A DNA stretch of 64,000 bases. Source: Porphyra umbilicalis (Eukaryota; Rhodophyta; Bangiophyceae; Bangiales; Bangiaceae). This document shows positions 28,660 through 41,584 of this stretch, one piece after another. Under the pieces are notes generated by a model. That model was not told the DNA's origin. It made no database searches and saw only the letters and a list, made by a program, of their open reading frames with translations. The stretch's first letter is position 1; each line of letters begins with the position of its first letter. The position numbers and the translations under genes are program-made. The DNA is taken from contig KV918952.1 of assembly GCA_002049455.2 (NCBI GenBank), positions 83,124-147,123 on the forward strand, given 5' to 3'.

Positions 28660-31600
28660 GCAGAGTTATGGGTGTGCTCCATTCGCCGAGCTGTCGGGAG
28701 TTTTTCTTGTGCTTCTTTGTGCTTGAGCAATGGCTTCTGTTTTTTGTGGCACCGATAGGTTCAGAATGCGAGCCTTTTTCATTCAGTTGCCTGCTTGCCA
28801 GAGGAGCTCTACGCCGTCGTGCGACAGGATTAGGATGGCGCCCCGTCGACACTGACAACGAGCTGGCACCCGCAGGCGGCGGATCTGACGCCGCAAGAGG
28901 TCGGTTGGACGCTAGCGGTAGCGGCGACTACGACACCGTGTCGCCGCCCGCGGGCTGCACGACAAAGCTGCCGCCACGTCGCCGCCCGTTGGCTGCAACG
29001 ACAAAGCTGCCGCCACGTCGCCGCCCGCGAGCTGCAACGACGAAGCTGCCGCCACGTCGCCGCCCGCGGACGCCGCGGCCGATCCTGACGAAGATCCACA
29101 GCCCGCGGGCAGCTCCGCGCATGTCGGCGACCCGCCGCCGCATGTCGGCGGCGGCGCCAGCGACCACTATTCGCCGCCGCTAGCAGGCGGCGCGACAACC
29201 GACACCAAGAAGCCTCCGCCTGTGCGGCGCCGCGCCGGTGCCGCCGCAAAGCCGCCGCCAGCACGCCACGTCGACAACGACGACGATGTGTCGCCGCTCG
29301 CTGACCGCGCAAGCAGCGCCTTCATCATCCTGGCGCTTGTGCGCGGCGTCACCGCCGCCGACACCGCGCCGACGACATCGGGCGGTGCCGAAGACGACGA
29401 CCACGGGCGGCCTGCCTCCGGCACCCGCGCCGACGTCTTCAACGACGGGCCAGTACTGAGCTGGGGCGACGAGGCCGCCAGCATGACGCATCGCGTGGAC
29501 AGCGGCGGCACCGGAGTACGCGTGCCACCGCTCAGTGGCGGCAAGGCCGACGCCGACGAAGCGGCGCCGCCTCCGCGAGACGCCGACAATGGCAAAAGAG
29601 CATTCGCCTGCGGGCGACTGGGACAAAGATTTTATTCAGCCGCCAGTGGCCCGGGGCAGCGTTCAAGACGATGGAAAGGCGCTCCTCTCGGGCGCCGATG
29701 GCACCGATGGGAGCCCGCCGCCTGTCGCAGGCAGAACACGCCGTGAAAATTCGTTCCCAAGTGCGCGGACCCCGCCGGCAACGCCGCCAACGACAGTTCG
29801 CTCGCGGGTGGCGGTGGCGATCACGACAAAAAGCCGCCACCCGTGGGCGCAGGCGGTGTTGATGACGACACGATGCTGCTCGAGGGCGCATTTTGCGCCG
29901 AGAACGGCAAGGCAGTGACGGCGGGCCGCGGCAGCGGCACGCTGCTCATGGGCGGCGGCTACGACGCTGCCGAACCGCCGCCACCCCCGGGCGCGGTTCC
30001 ATCGCCACCATTTACGAGGTTCCCGCGAGCGGCGGTGCCAACGCCGAACGCGCGCGGACGCACGTGGGCAGTGGCAGCAGCGTCGACAACACGCCGCCTG
30101 AGGTAGGCAGCGGCCTCTCACCGACGCCCGCCTGCGGCGGCTTCCACAACGGCACACCGCCACGCGCGGGCTGCGCCGCAGCTGTTGACGACGCGGCGCC
30201 GCTTCAGAGCGCGGGCTCCAACGCCGCCGATCCTCCGCCGCCTGTTGGCGGCGCCGGAAACTAGGCCAACGCGACGCCGCTCCCGATTGTCGACAACAAC
30301 GCCTCTGACGCGCCGGCGGCAGCGGCCGGCGGCGTTTACAGCGGCTGCGTGATTCCCACCAGCGGCGCGCACGACGCTGACGCGGCGCAGCGTGCGAACG
30401 AAGGCATCAAAAACTATAACGCGCAGCAGCCCACGGGCGCCTATGCATACGTCGCCAACGCGCCGACGGCGTTGGCTGGTGCCGTCAACGACGACAACAC
30501 GACGCTGCCAGCGGACGGCAGCACCCACTACGCCGCTTCAGCGAAGCGCAGAGGAGGGCTATCAGCACGGGCGCGTAATGTGGATCGTGGTTGAAGGGCA
30601 GGGCGGGAAGGGGGAGGGCAAGAGGAGTGTCGTCTGGCGTCGAAATGTTGGGCGGCTCGAGCAGAACGGTCTGAATGAGCTATTGGCCGCAACGCAGGCG
30701 CCCGCGCAAGCACCGAAACCGTGCTGCCATTCGCAGGTGGCGGTGCCAACGCCGATGACTAGGCGCCAGGGTGGTGCAGCGAGCCCCGCCGTCATTGGCT
30801 GCCGGGGGCATCTCGGGAGCACGTCAGAGCGAGCGTGCCCGCCGCTGTCGCTCACATCTGTTTGGTGTCGGGCGCCCCGACGCAGCCCCCCCCCCCTTCC
30901 TCCCTCTCCCCAGGCCTTCTCTCCGCTCCGTGAGCGTGGGCGTGCCATCCGTGCCCGCCTCTTTTTTCGCGCCCGTAGGCGGCGTTGCGAAGGGCTGATT
31001 CCCGGCCCTTCTACATGGCTCCCTCCCCCGCCGCCGCACGACGGTGCTCTGGCTGGTTGCGTCGGCAACGGCGGTGCCCCGCGGGGCCCGCCAGCATGCA
31101 CTACTCGCCGCGGCGGCCGCGCGTCCGCTGTGGGCAGCACCGCCAACCACATGAGGTGCGGCACCTCCCAGGTCTAATGCTGCCCCCGCCGGGCAGGCCG
31201 GCGACGTCCGCCCAGACGGCGCCGAGGAGAGGCACTTTTCGCCGCGCGCGGCGCCGCCGGCTGCCAGCGACGACTATCCGCACCGCCGTCCGGTGTTTTC
31301 GCCGCCGCCGCCGCCGCTGGCTCTCTTCCGCCCACCCGACGGGCACACTTTCCCCGAGCACTCCCTCCTCACCCGCACCACGATGGCCGCTTCGTGCATG
31401 GCTGAGCTCGCTTCGACCGCCCCGGCGACCGATGCGGTGCATTGGGTCGGTCCGCTTGTTCCGCTGTGGCTCAGCTGCGGCGGACCGGCCGCCGTGCCGC
31501 CCGCACACCTGTGTATCGGCGGCAGCGACGCGTCTGCTGTGGCGGCGTCAGCGGCGGCGGTGTCAGTCAGCCGGGCGAGGCCGCCGTCGTCGACGATGGC

Positions 31601-34020
31601 TTCGCGCGCTTCCCGTCGACCGCCCACGTGCCCGCGGTCGTCTACCGCAGCCTCGTCTGCGGCACGGGCGCGGTCGTCGAAGCGCGGACGGGGGCGGTGG
31701 GCATACCTACCGGGGGCAGACCTCGCGCCACCACCCACGTTTGCCGGTGGGTGTATTCCTCGCCAGAAGCGGACCTCTTGGCGGCGTGAGAGCTGCCTAC
31801 CGGCGGCATCGTGGCGGACGGGGCGTCTTAACCTGCTGCGCCGGCGATGTCCGGCGGTGCCGACAGCGCCGTCGACGGTGGCCCCGTGCGCGCTCTCATC
31901 CCATGGGTCAGGTCGGCCTTTAGCCTTCGGCCGCGGTTGGTGGGCACGTTGCGCTGCGACGCAGGGCTGTGTACGTCGAACCTGGGGGGGGGTACGGCGG
32001 GTCCGTTGCCGACGCGTTGACGCGCGCCGAGCGGGACCCCCTGCGCGTGTCTTTTTGCGCGTTGCACGCGCTGGCGGGCACCCACGGCGGCGGTGAGGAG
32101 GCGGATCCCGGTTGGTCGCGGAGGGTGGCCCTCGCGCGCGCGCCGGCAGTGACGGAAGCGGCGGCAGCGGCAGCGGCAGCATCGCCGCCGGCGCGTTTTA
32201 TCTCTACTTGTCGGCCGAGTGCGGCTTGGCGGGACACGTCTCACAGGCAGGCGGCGGCGTCGTGCACGTGCCACCGCTGTCACCGCCGCCGGCGCCGCTG
32301 CCGCCGCTGCTGCCCCCCCCCCAAGCTCCACGGCGGCGCATGGCAGCGGGACACCAACGGCGGCCACGCCCGTGCTCTGTGCGGCGGCTCCACCTCTGCC
32401 GCCGCCGCCGCCGCCGCACCCTCCTCCTTCTGTCGGCGGGCTACGCCGACGCCCAGTTGGCGGCGCGGGTGTCCGTCGCACCGTTGACAACGTGCGTAAC
32501 CGCCATGCCCTCGCTGCGCGATCGATGCAGTCGCCTGCGCGGCACAAAGACCCCTCGGCACGGAACAGCGAGCGACGCGCCGCTGCGGGACGACGCAAGG
32601 GAAACTCCATTCCTTCACCGAAAAAATAAAAAGGACTTTTACGACAGGACTCAAGACACGTGGCGACACCCGCGCCTCCCCTTCTTTGCCTTCCCGCCTA
32701 CAGCCGCACCACGTCGCGACCGCTGCCTCTCCCATTGCCTCTACCACGGACGCCCCCCTTGCAACCAACGGCACGCGCCGGACCCTCCCCCTCCACCATA
32801 AAGGTCGCTCCACGCACCCTGTCTGGCCACCGCCACCTTTCTTGGGCCCCTTGCAAATCATATTTCATCCACCAAGGCGACCGCATTTCCACAGAGTCCC
32901 AATCGCGCAACCCCCCAGAGCCACCTGCACCGGCGCTGCCACGGTCGCCGCGAGCCCGGCCGAAGCGGCGAATGCGAAGAGACCCGCAGCCGCGTCCTCG
33001 TGCGGCAACGCCACGGCGGCGACGCGGAAGCTGGCCCCATCGACGGGGAGGAGAGTGGCGCCGCGGGAGCTTGTGGGAGCGGCGGCGAGGGCGGCGGCGG
33101 TGGCGGCTGCGGCACCCGCCGCGGCAGGCGTCGGCACCGCCGCCATGGATGTGTCGGAAGCGGCGGGCATTACAGCCCCTGCCCGCCGCCACCACGTCTT
33201 CGACGTCGTTGACCGCGACGACGGTCACCCCCGTCGCCGCGGAAGCGTCGCCGGAGGCAGTGACGGTGGCGGCGTCGCCTGAGCGGTTGTCGGCGGCGTG
33301 GCGGCGGTCACCGCCGCGGCCAGCCGGTTCGGTCCGACATAAACATGGCACCTGCCCCCCCCTCACCCATTGCCACCCCCCCCCGCGCCCACATAAGGCC
33401 CGCGCCCAGCCGTGGCCGAGTTCCCCCCTGCTGCCGACAACGGCCGAAAAGCGAGCACCGCCGCGACCGAAACCCTCGTCGCAACGGGGGTGACGGCTTC
33501 GAGCCACTTGCCCGCGACTGCCCCGGCGAGCGCAAGGGCCAACGGCGGTAGCGGCAACGCAGCCAGAGGCGGCCGGGGGAACGACAGCACCGCAATCAGG
33601 TGGCAGTAAACGCCGTGCCCGCCCAAGATAGGGCGCCCGTCGCCACCGGCGCGCCGCCGGCGCGCCAAGCTTCATCGGGGCGGCGTGTAGACGCCGCCGG
33701 CGGCGTCGTCGTCCACGGCAAGGGGGAGTGAGTTGCACTTGCCGCGTGCGATGAGGTTGGTGGCGACCACAGGGAGCGACGTCTGCCGCCGCGACCTGCG
33801 GCTGCGAGCGTCGGTGGGCCCCGCTGTCACGGCGGCGGCGACGGAAGGTGGCGGCGCAGGCCACGGGGCACCAGTGGCAGCGTGTGCGCAGATGGCGGCG
33901 GCCGCCTGCCGTGGTGGCGGCCGCGGACGTGTCGGCTGAATGGCAGCGGCGGTGGCGCCGGGGGAGGTGCCGCCCAAGTGGCGGCGGCCGCACCACGCTG
34001 CTGGAACGCCTTCCATCATT
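28660..34020. repeat. GC-rich degenerate repeat field, 5 kb
   Basis: All six frames are often open because of composition. In the plus strand, short units of roughly 33-39 bp recur, translating to variants of (N/D)-D-D-T-P-P-P-x-G-G, for example around 28960, 29280, 29860, 30080, 30190 and 30490, with frame shifts between stretches. Similar Ala/Gly/Pro codon-like words continue to about 34 kb with less order. It looks like a decayed minisatellite or the remains of a repetitive coding sequence. No single frame spans it, and long open frames on either strand (for example 506 codons at 32698-34218 minus) lack motifs. Confidence 0.5.
28951..29070 (+). repeat. 39-bp tandem repeat, three copies
   Basis: AAAGCTGCCGCCACGTCGCC recurs with 39-bp spacing at 28964 and 29003, and as GAAGCTG at 29042. 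It encodes KLPPRRRPxAATT units and is the cleanest part of the degenerate field. Confidence 0.75.
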
Positions 34021-34689
34021 CAGGATGCCCCCTCGCCCTCTTGCATCGGTCTGCGCCCATGGCGAGGGAGGCGTAGCTGGCACTGGTGCCACACGACCGC
34101 AAAGTAGCCGGTCGCAGCCGCGGGTGTGGTGGCGTGCACACCCTGGTGTGCAGCAGCAAACAATTTGACGCCAGGCACGCCCCTTGCGGACGCACTCGAC
34201 AGGCCCCTTTCCCCACACAGCACCTCAGCAAGACGTCGAGGCTTCCTGCCGGCTGAAAGGCGGCAGTCCAAGCACAGCTCACGCCACACGTTCAGATGAG
34301 GGCTCTCGCCACCCTCGCGCCAGCGCCAAAACTTCTTCCGGGAACCCTCCAGAAGCGGCGCTGCGCAAAGGCCAGCTGGCCGGTCGGACATCACGAGATC
34401 AGCAATCTGGCACGCGCGTCGTTCCTATTTTCTGGACTGGCGCCCCCGGAATCCGTAGAAATCAATCGGATTCGACTATTCGATTCTATCCAAAAACGAA
34501 CGCACACATGATTCAGATAAAATATTGATTTGGACTCCAATCAAAAGGAGATATCTTAATACGGAATCGAGCCCGTGTGAAAAAATAAATCTGGAGTGCT
34601 CTCCGACAGCCAAAGATTATATCTGATTGTTGCACGAAATCGCTGATCCGAAAGCCCCTGGTCAAGACCGCCGGCGAAGCGGTGGCAAA
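34021..34689. other. Transition region with an AT-rich segment
   Basis: 34430-34640 drops sharply in GC and contains short GGATTCG/CGAATC-type words (GAATCCG, GGATTCG, CGATTC). It could be the edge of an inserted element; no partner end was identified. No gene. Confidence 0.35.
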
Positions 34690-35766
34690 TCAGGAAACGG
34701 TGGCCCCGGCGACCGCCGCCTGGTCAATTGCCAACTGGAGCGCCTCTTGCACGTCAAAGGCGACCGCCAAAATCTTGAGGGGGCTGCCCCCGTCGAGGTC
34801 CTCCAAGTAGGACTCGGCTTGCACCTGCAGCGCCGCCAGCGCCTTCGGGTCGTCCGGCACCTCCGCGTAGCACCCCTCCGTATCGGCGCTGGCGTTGAAA
34901 ATGAAGATGCCCCTGTCCTCGTCCTCCGACACGAACTCCTCGCTCTCGCCACGGATCCCAACACCGGTGCCGCCCGTCGCGCCGGCGTCCTCCCAGGAGG
35001 CGTTGGCGTGGCTCTTACGGCGCCTCTGCTGCCCCCATCGGTTCTGGTACCGCCGTACACCCGCCACGCCGCTGCCACCAACGTAGTCCCATCGCAAGAG
35101 CCCCCCCATGACCGCTCGCGTGAAGAAAAAGTGGCCGACGCCATCTCGCTTAAATGCGACACGCCGCTCCTCCCGCGGCTCCGCGCGTGTCGGGAACAGA
35201 TGCATCTGCGAGAGGCCGTGTGATAGCCTCAGCCGGCCGTCGCGGGAGCGGCCACTTCGGTCGCTTCGGTGGACGAGCTCCACCCACGCACGAGTGCGCG
35301 CCACGGAGCCAGCCGAGTGTCCGTCCCGCAGCAGCTGCGCCCACCGGCCGCGGGCAGCCTCTTCGCGCTTTCGCTTGTAGGTGCGGGCGAAGACCTGCGA
35401 CGCCCGCCGCTTTTCCGCCCTCGTGGCGGCTAAGTAGACGAGGTCGGCTGTCACGTCGCGCCGCTGCACAGATGACACGTGGCCGTGCGCGACCGCCGAG
35501 CGGCTTGTCGCAGTGGCCGTCGCAGCGCGCCTCGCAACGTCTTGCAGGTCCTCCGAGCTCAAGGCCTGCCCTTCGCCCAGCCCCCGAAAGGAAGACCACG
35601 CCTCCCCCGTATGCCACTCACCAGCTTTTTGAGCGCACGCGGACGCGACGAAATCGACCGACTGAATGGCATTAGCACGGGAGCCATACATGGCAGGTAC
35701 TAAGTGCGACAGAGCCCGCACGTAGACCTCGAGGGGCGGCGTCCAGGCCGCCGCTCTGACGACCAC
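34690..35766 (-). CDS. Orphan protein of 358 residues, intact frame
   Basis: A single open frame with balanced composition, in contrast to the low-complexity DNA beside it. The N-terminal third is Ala-rich with hydrophobic helices. The middle is strongly basic and helical (ARTYKRKREEAARGRWAQLL), suggesting nucleic-acid binding or a coiled coil. The C-terminal third is acidic (ESEEFVSEDEDRG) and ends in a smooth helical segment. I recognise no domain. It lies within the candidate 22-kb element on the same strand as the left-end gene and may be cargo or a displaced upstream part of that gene. The start at 35766 is the furthest upstream and could be later. Confidence 0.5.
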   Translation of the reverse strand: MVVRAAAWTPPLEVYVRALSHLVPAMYGSRANAIQSVDFVASACAQKAGEWHTGEAWSSFRGLGEGQALSSEDLQDVARRAATATATSRSAVAHGHVSSVQRRDVTADLVYLAATRAEKRRASQVFARTYKRKREEAARGRWAQLLRDGHSAGSVARTRAWVELVHRSDRSGRSRDGRLRLSHGLSQMHLFPTRAEPREERRVAFKRDGVGHFFFTRAVMGGLLRWDYVGGSGVAGVRRYQNRWGQQRRRKSHANASWEDAGATGGTGVGIRGESEEFVSEDEDRGIFIFNASADTEGCYAEVPDDPKALAALQVQAESYLEDLDGGSPLKILAVAFDVQEALQLAIDQAAVAGATVS

Positions 35767-37754
35767 GACCGCTGACAGGCGCTCCGCATCATCCGAACAG
35801 CCCGACAGTGGCCCGCGGATGATCCAGCGTCGTCACTGTGTGCCGCGGTGGGCGGCGCAGCGGATTGCGGCCGCACAGCCCGACGGGTGGGCATTGGTGG
35901 CTGCCGCCGAGCAGGCTGGTGGCTCAACGCCCTCCACCTCGACGACCCGAAAAGCTGGCGCCAGACACCTGCGCCGGCCTTGGCTGCCGGAGGTGTACTG
36001 GCCGCGCTCGTTGCGCTTCCGCACCAGGGCGGCGCCACGGAAATCGACGGAGGGGTGAGTCGGCGCTGCACCGCTGCTCTCGACTATGCGAAAGAGGCGT
36101 CGGTCAAGTCATCGTCGTCCGTGGGGGAGTCCGGCATGGCCGGGATGGTGGGGGAGGGGGGGGTGCGGCGTGTGTGAGACAGGGAGGAAAGACAGCAGTC
36201 GGGGCACAACGATCCGCTGCACGCGCACCAACAGCGGTGCGTAGCAGACATTGACACTGCAGCCGCTCAATTGGTCAATGCCATTGGGGCATGTCCTTGA
36301 AACTCCCTCTCCGCTCTGTGGCGATTTGGTGCATCCCGCGCGCCTCGTTAACATATCTAACCGCACTACAGGCCTCATTTGCAGGCTTGGACCTTATCTC
36401 TCCTCCGTGGGCACACTTCAGGGGACGGGCGGAAAAATGTCGGCCATACAGGGAGCCCCGCATGAATGTTTACGGTCAGCCAGCGCTTTTTATTGGGCGT
36501 ACCCATTGCTTTTCCAAATGAATGAGCCAGAACCCAACGCGTCGGTTGCCGATACTTACAATTTCCGTCGCCACTTCACACACACGACGGACGGCCATCG
36601 CCGTGCCCGACCCCTCGATCGTCCCCACCGCTATCGTCCCCATCGCTGTCCCTAACCCCTTCATCGTCCCCACCGCTATCGTCACCATCGCCAAGACCGT
36701 AAACACCGTCAAGGTCCTCCCAAGCGCCCTCTCGTGCGCCCCTCCCCCCTGCAAGGCTGGCCATGACGTGGGTTGCGGGCGCCAGCGGCGAGCGACACTG
36801 CATGGGTATCGTGATAGCAGTCGCCACAGGCTGGTACGGGGCAGCGCGGCCGTGGTTGTTCCGCTGAATCCTCGCTTCGTCATCGTGGCCCGCGAATGTT
36901 GACGCCTCCCCCGACACGGCACCCGGAAGGTCCCTCCCTGCCGCGTGGTGTCGCCCCGTGCCTCCCCCCTCCTGAGCCGTCACACATGTCGGATCTTATC
37001 ACTCCTGGATCCTCTGTGCGTGTGGAGGAGCGCAGCGCATCTGTGGCTCGGAGCATAGTGACGGGGTACAATGGTCGGATGAGCTTGTAGAGCGCTGGCA
37101 GGGCTGGTGGACTGTTGCTGACCGTTGCCTTATCTCATGACTGTGTTTTTGGTCGCCCTGGATATCCTGCTGCCTGTAACATTTGCGATTCTTCCATTGA
37201 TGGGCTGGGCTGTACTACCGCTTTCACGCTGTGCCTGCAGGATCACGGCGGTAGCAAAGACCTGTAGGACCCAAGAGGGGCATTTCTCTTGGCCGGCGCG
37301 TCGGCGGAGGCCGGCTCATCCTCCTCCTTTTCGCCACAGTCGCCGCCGCAGCCGTCGCCGCACCAGCGCCGGCGCGGGCCACTATGTCGGGGGCGGTGGC
37401 TTTACCGCCGCGCTTGGGCCGGCCCCGGAGAGCACGGCGGCAGGAGGGGGGGGGACGCCGACATTTGGCCTGCAGCGGCGAAGTCAATGCAACCGCGGCA
37501 TTTGGGTAGGGGGGAGCTCATCCTGAACGGCATTGCCGTTCCCGTCCGCGGCGGCGCGCCGTATAAGTGCGGAGTGGCCCTCGCCCCGGTCGCCGCGAGT
37601 GGCCCCAGACCCTATCGCCGTGGATGTCTCCGGCGGCTTCCAGACCCGCACCCGCATCGGCACCAGCACCAGCATTAGCGTCGGACGCTGCAGGCGGCGC
37701 GCGGATACCCTGGTGCCACGTCCGTCTGCGCGCCCTACTGCCCGCCACCCTTAA

Positions 37755-37880
37755 GCGCTTGGACGCCCACAACCCGCAGGCGCTTGGACGCCGACCACCC
37801 GCAGTCGCTTGGACGCCGACCACCTGCAGTCGCTTGGACGCCGACCACTTACAGGCGCTTGGACGCCCACCACGTCGCCC
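37755..37880 (+). repeat. 25-bp tandem repeat, five copies
   Basis: GCTTGGACG recurs exactly every 25 bp at 37757, 37782, 37807, 37832 and 37857, within units of the form CGCTTGGACGCCGACCACC. The unit length is not a multiple of three, so it is unlikely to be coding. Confidence 0.85.
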
Positions 37881-38251
37881 CGTGTGCCGCCGTACAGGCG
37901 GTTGCGTTACCGTGTGTCGGCCGCGTTCGTCGCCGCCGACGGATGGCCACGGGCCGGTTGTGTTCCTCTGGACGAGGGCAACGGGTCCATTGTGCTGTTG
38001 TGGACGACCTGCTGCCAGAGTAGCAGGCTCCAACGGCAATGACATGGAACTGTCTTTCGGGGAGAAGGCAGGGGGAGAGGTTTTTTGCGTGCGGTGAGAA
38101 AGTGTGGGGAGCTTGAGCAACACGAAGGCATCGCCAGTCCAGTGTCGGGAAAGACATGGAATACCACCAGCAACGGAAAGATATGGAATACCACCAGCAA
38201 CCGTAGCAAAGAAGCGAAACGTGCTGAACGGGCATGCTTGTCGCCGCCGCT

Positions 38252-38400
38252 CAAAAAAACTATTAAAGAAACCAGGTGACTGCAGGGAATCGAACCCCCA
38301 ATTTTCGGATCGTGGTCACTATGGCCCACGCTTACGTCTCACATGTCAGGGGCCTCTTCTACCATCAGGCCACCCATGCGATTTCTTCGCGGTTTGGTAC
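38252..38400 (-). repeat. tRNA-derived short interspersed element, copy 2
   Basis: On the minus strand ACCAAACCGCGAAGAAATCG leads into a box-A-like GTGGCCTGATGG and a box-B GGGTTCGATTCCC, then ACCTGGTTTCTTTAAT and a T run. The first 35 or so bases and the 3' end match the copy at 25354-25480, while the middle differs strongly. Terminal match with a variable middle fits a SINE family better than two tRNA genes. Confidence 0.55.
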
Positions 38401-40935
38401 CTGGATGCATTTTGCATATTTATACGGTGCCATTTCTTTTGAAATGTTCGATTCGTCTTGATCCTAAAGGTCGATCTCAAGCATTAAAACCTCTGGCGGC
38501 GACGCATGCTCAGTCCCACCAGAGACGGACACCATCGCACCCAATGCCGAATGTTCCGCTGTAGAAAGAACCATCACCTCGCAAACTTTCATTCTATGTG
38601 CCCCGTTCCAAAGTGTGGACTGTATTTTGGAGCTTTGTCGTGCGTGAAGAAAAAGTAGAGTGCCGGTTTCGCGGTTCTTTTTGCGCCCTCGTTGGTGCCA
38701 TGCTTCCAAGATGGGCATGTGAGGCGTGCTCGACCAGGGAAAGTTGAAAGCATGTACATGACGAGCCTTTCAGCCTGTCAGAAGTTGAAACTGAGCATTG
38801 CGGAAGCGCTGGCGGTCAGGACCAAAAGTGAAGCGCCGGCCCTTGGACTAGGTCGTATCGTTTCATGTCACTCGCTGGTCGCACAGATTACGAAGCGGGG
38901 GCTACTATTTGATTGCATGTTCTGTTTTTCGTCTCATACAAGCCAGCCGGCATGATCCGCCCTTTCAATTTGAGTCGACTGTATTTATCGGCTGGATCAT
39001 TGTTGCAACGGCTATTGCTGAGCTGGAAATCGGACGCAGCGCTTTACCAGTGCCGCGCGACTCATGCGCATTCAGGCGCTTCTCGCACTCACAGCCCCTG
39101 TTTTTCGGAGTACCGCTGGAACTCCCATATCTGTCATCTGAGAGACTTTGGCTCCTGGAGGACAATTTTGGACGCTCCCACATCGTTTTTGGCACAGGTT
39201 TTAGTGCATGAGATATACCTTTAGTGAGGGATTCCTTTGGCTTCTTCCCCCACGACCGAATATATGAGACCGGTGCATAACAACGACATTTGCGCGAGGT
39301 CGTGGTGTATGGCGAATCCATTCAATGCAGACTGTACTGTACAGTGAGACACATCCCTCTCTGTCGACCACCATGAGCCGCCGCCATCCCTGCAACAGCA
39401 GAAGTCGCAACCGACAGACTGCGTCAAAGTAACGGAGGACAAGCATTGGCCTGCCCCCCCACCCCAGGCGCACCCCCCCCCGGCAACCCCCTCCCAGGGA
39501 CCACTCCCCCAGGCGCGCCCGCGCCCCCACTGGAACCCCCCCCTTTTCGCACCCGCCTCACTGTGACGGGCAACCACAGCCTCGCCGCCGACTACTCGCT
39601 TCTGGTCAACACCAGATCCAAGGCGCTTGCGTTTTCTCCGGCCGGCAGCACCGACCTGCTCCTTATCTCCCTCTCCGGCGGCCGCGTCGACGTGCTCCAC
39701 GTTGCCGCGGAGGAGTGGGCCGCCGCCCTTGACAGATGGGAGCGGGGCGTTGGCTCTGTCGCCTCCTCGGCGACCGGGGGGCAGGTCGCCGTCGTCCATG
39801 CCGACGGCCTGAGCGTGTGCGGGCGACGGCTGGCGTCGGGGTTGTTGGTGGAGGAGCTGGGGCGCATTAACCTCGTCATGCCACCGCCGCGGCTGGTGAG
39901 AGGGGTGGCGCGGGCGGGGAGCGCCTCCGCCGCCGTCGCCTGAGCAGTCTTCGTACGCAGACGGCCGACAAAGCGCAGACGCCACAGCCGCAGTCGTCGC
40001 CGTCCCTGACAGGTGTCGACGGCACTCAAGCTCGGGGTCCCCGCCCTGGTGACGGCGACACCTAAGGTTGTCACAGCCCGCCGCCACCCACGCGATGACT
40101 ACCTTGGGCGGGGCAGGTTGTCAACGCCACGACACTCACGGCCGCCTTGTGGTCGGCCAAGAGGGATGAAACGCAATCGACCGTAGAGCGGAATGTGGCA
40201 ACAGGATTGCAAACGAGCGAAAAGCACACACCAACCAACACGACCGGGGAGAGTTAGAAAGCAGATGTAGGACACCAGCATGCCACCACCCGTCCACCTA
40301 CCCTCCCACCCGCTCGCGCATACTGACCAGAAAAACACGACAAGAGCATACAAGAGTAGCTGCCCAGCATACAAATAAATGTGTGGGCCAGTGGCAAAAA
40401 GAATGTCCCCCCAACCACACGCCACCTACCAAATCGCAGCTCGTCCACCCACAGCCAGACGGCGCATCAGGCTCTTGCGGCCTGCGGGATGACTATGGAC
40501 GTCTTTAGTGCGGCCACGTCGGCTGCTACCAACTTACCGACTGCTGGAGGTGAGGGGAGCGGGGGAGTAAGGGCCGAGGGGGGAGGGGGCGGTGGTGGTC
40601 GGGAGCAAGACGCGAGGGTGACGGCGGGTGGCGGTGCGGCGTCGCGGTGGCGACGACAGCGGTCCGTCGCGGAGCAGCGAACGTGGCGGCCAGTGGTCGT
40701 TCCCACCGCGGTATCGAGCGTCGGTTGGCAGGGAGGCTACGGGTCTTGAAGAGCGATAGGAACGGACCTCAAAGTGCCGAGAGGTGCTGTGCGACCCCGG
40801 CCTGAGGAGGCAGAGACCTCTTCTTTTGTCCAAGCCTCCCGGCTTACGATGTAAAAAGTCCCAATGGACACACTTTGGGACTCAAAAGCAGCGTACATGG
40901 CATTAATAGAGGTTTGTAAGCGGGGCCTTCTTTGG

Positions 40936-40995
40936 GACTTGGTTCAGTGGTAGTTGTGGCCGCGACTTCGCGGTTCTAATTCGAGGTCACCGTAC
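40936..40995 (+). repeat. tRNA-like fragment with a good box A
   Basis: TGGTTCAGTGGTAG is close to a consensus D-arm/box A, followed by a 5-bp hairpin CCGCG-ACTT-CGCGG and AATTCGAGGTC in the box-B position. No acceptor stem can be drawn, so it is a decayed tRNA or SINE head, not a tRNA gene. Confidence 0.3.
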
Positions 40996-41584
40996 AACGA
41001 CAGGTGGATGGCGTAGCGTCTTCTCCCTTTTCTCTCGCTCGGCGCTACGAGGATCTGTGATTGCCATTGTCGTTGGCAGTGCGGGCGCTCCCGCCAGCAA
41101 GGCGGGCCTGAGCGCAACGGCCGCTCGCCTTGCACGCGGTAGGTGCGGTTGTTTCAATGCCATCCCCTGCCGTGTACGGCGAGCGGTGGCCCCTGAGCAC
41201 GCGGTGGCGTAACGGCTGGCGGAAGAGCGACTGCCGGGCTACGGGCGTACCTGCCTGCAAGATGCGGGCTTTGAGTTGCTGGTAAGTCTTGGTCGAATCT
41301 GTGCAGGGCACTGGCTGCGGCGCTTGTGGAGGGCGAAGGTGGAGAGCGCTGGTGGAGGGATGTGAGGGTGGGCAGGAAGGCGGCAAACAGAAGCCGGCCG
41401 CCGGGCTACGAGCGTGGCCTGTGAGGTCGGCGGCCGCCTTCTGGGGAACGGGACATGCAAGCCATTCTGTCGATTGTCGAGAGACAGAGGGCAGCCCCAA
41501 GCAACGACCAGCCAACTACCGGCCGACCGAGTGCGACGGCCAGTGACAGCTTGTGTTACGTTCTGCCCATCCTCACCACCCGCC

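Larger units (their letters stand above)
35767..41584. other. Interior of the 22-kb element without a confident gene
   Basis: Contains short repeats, two tRNA-like sequences and open frames I do not trust. 36590-36700 repeats a CGTCCCCACCGCTATCGTC-type unit. The plus frame 39446-39943 (165 codons) has a Pro-rich start then a smoother stretch (NHSLAADYSLLVNTRSKALAF) that might be a real exon, but without splice partners. 38.4-39.4 kb is of lower GC and has no frame. Confidence 0.4.

Noticed and set aside
32698-34218. 506-codon minus-strand frame
   Set aside because: The composition is almost only Arg/Ala/Gly/Pro/Cys, it overlaps equally open frames on the other strand, and it has no motif.
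39221-40087. 288-codon minus-strand frame
   Set aside because: GC-rich, overlaps several other open frames, and has no recognisable motif or splice partner.
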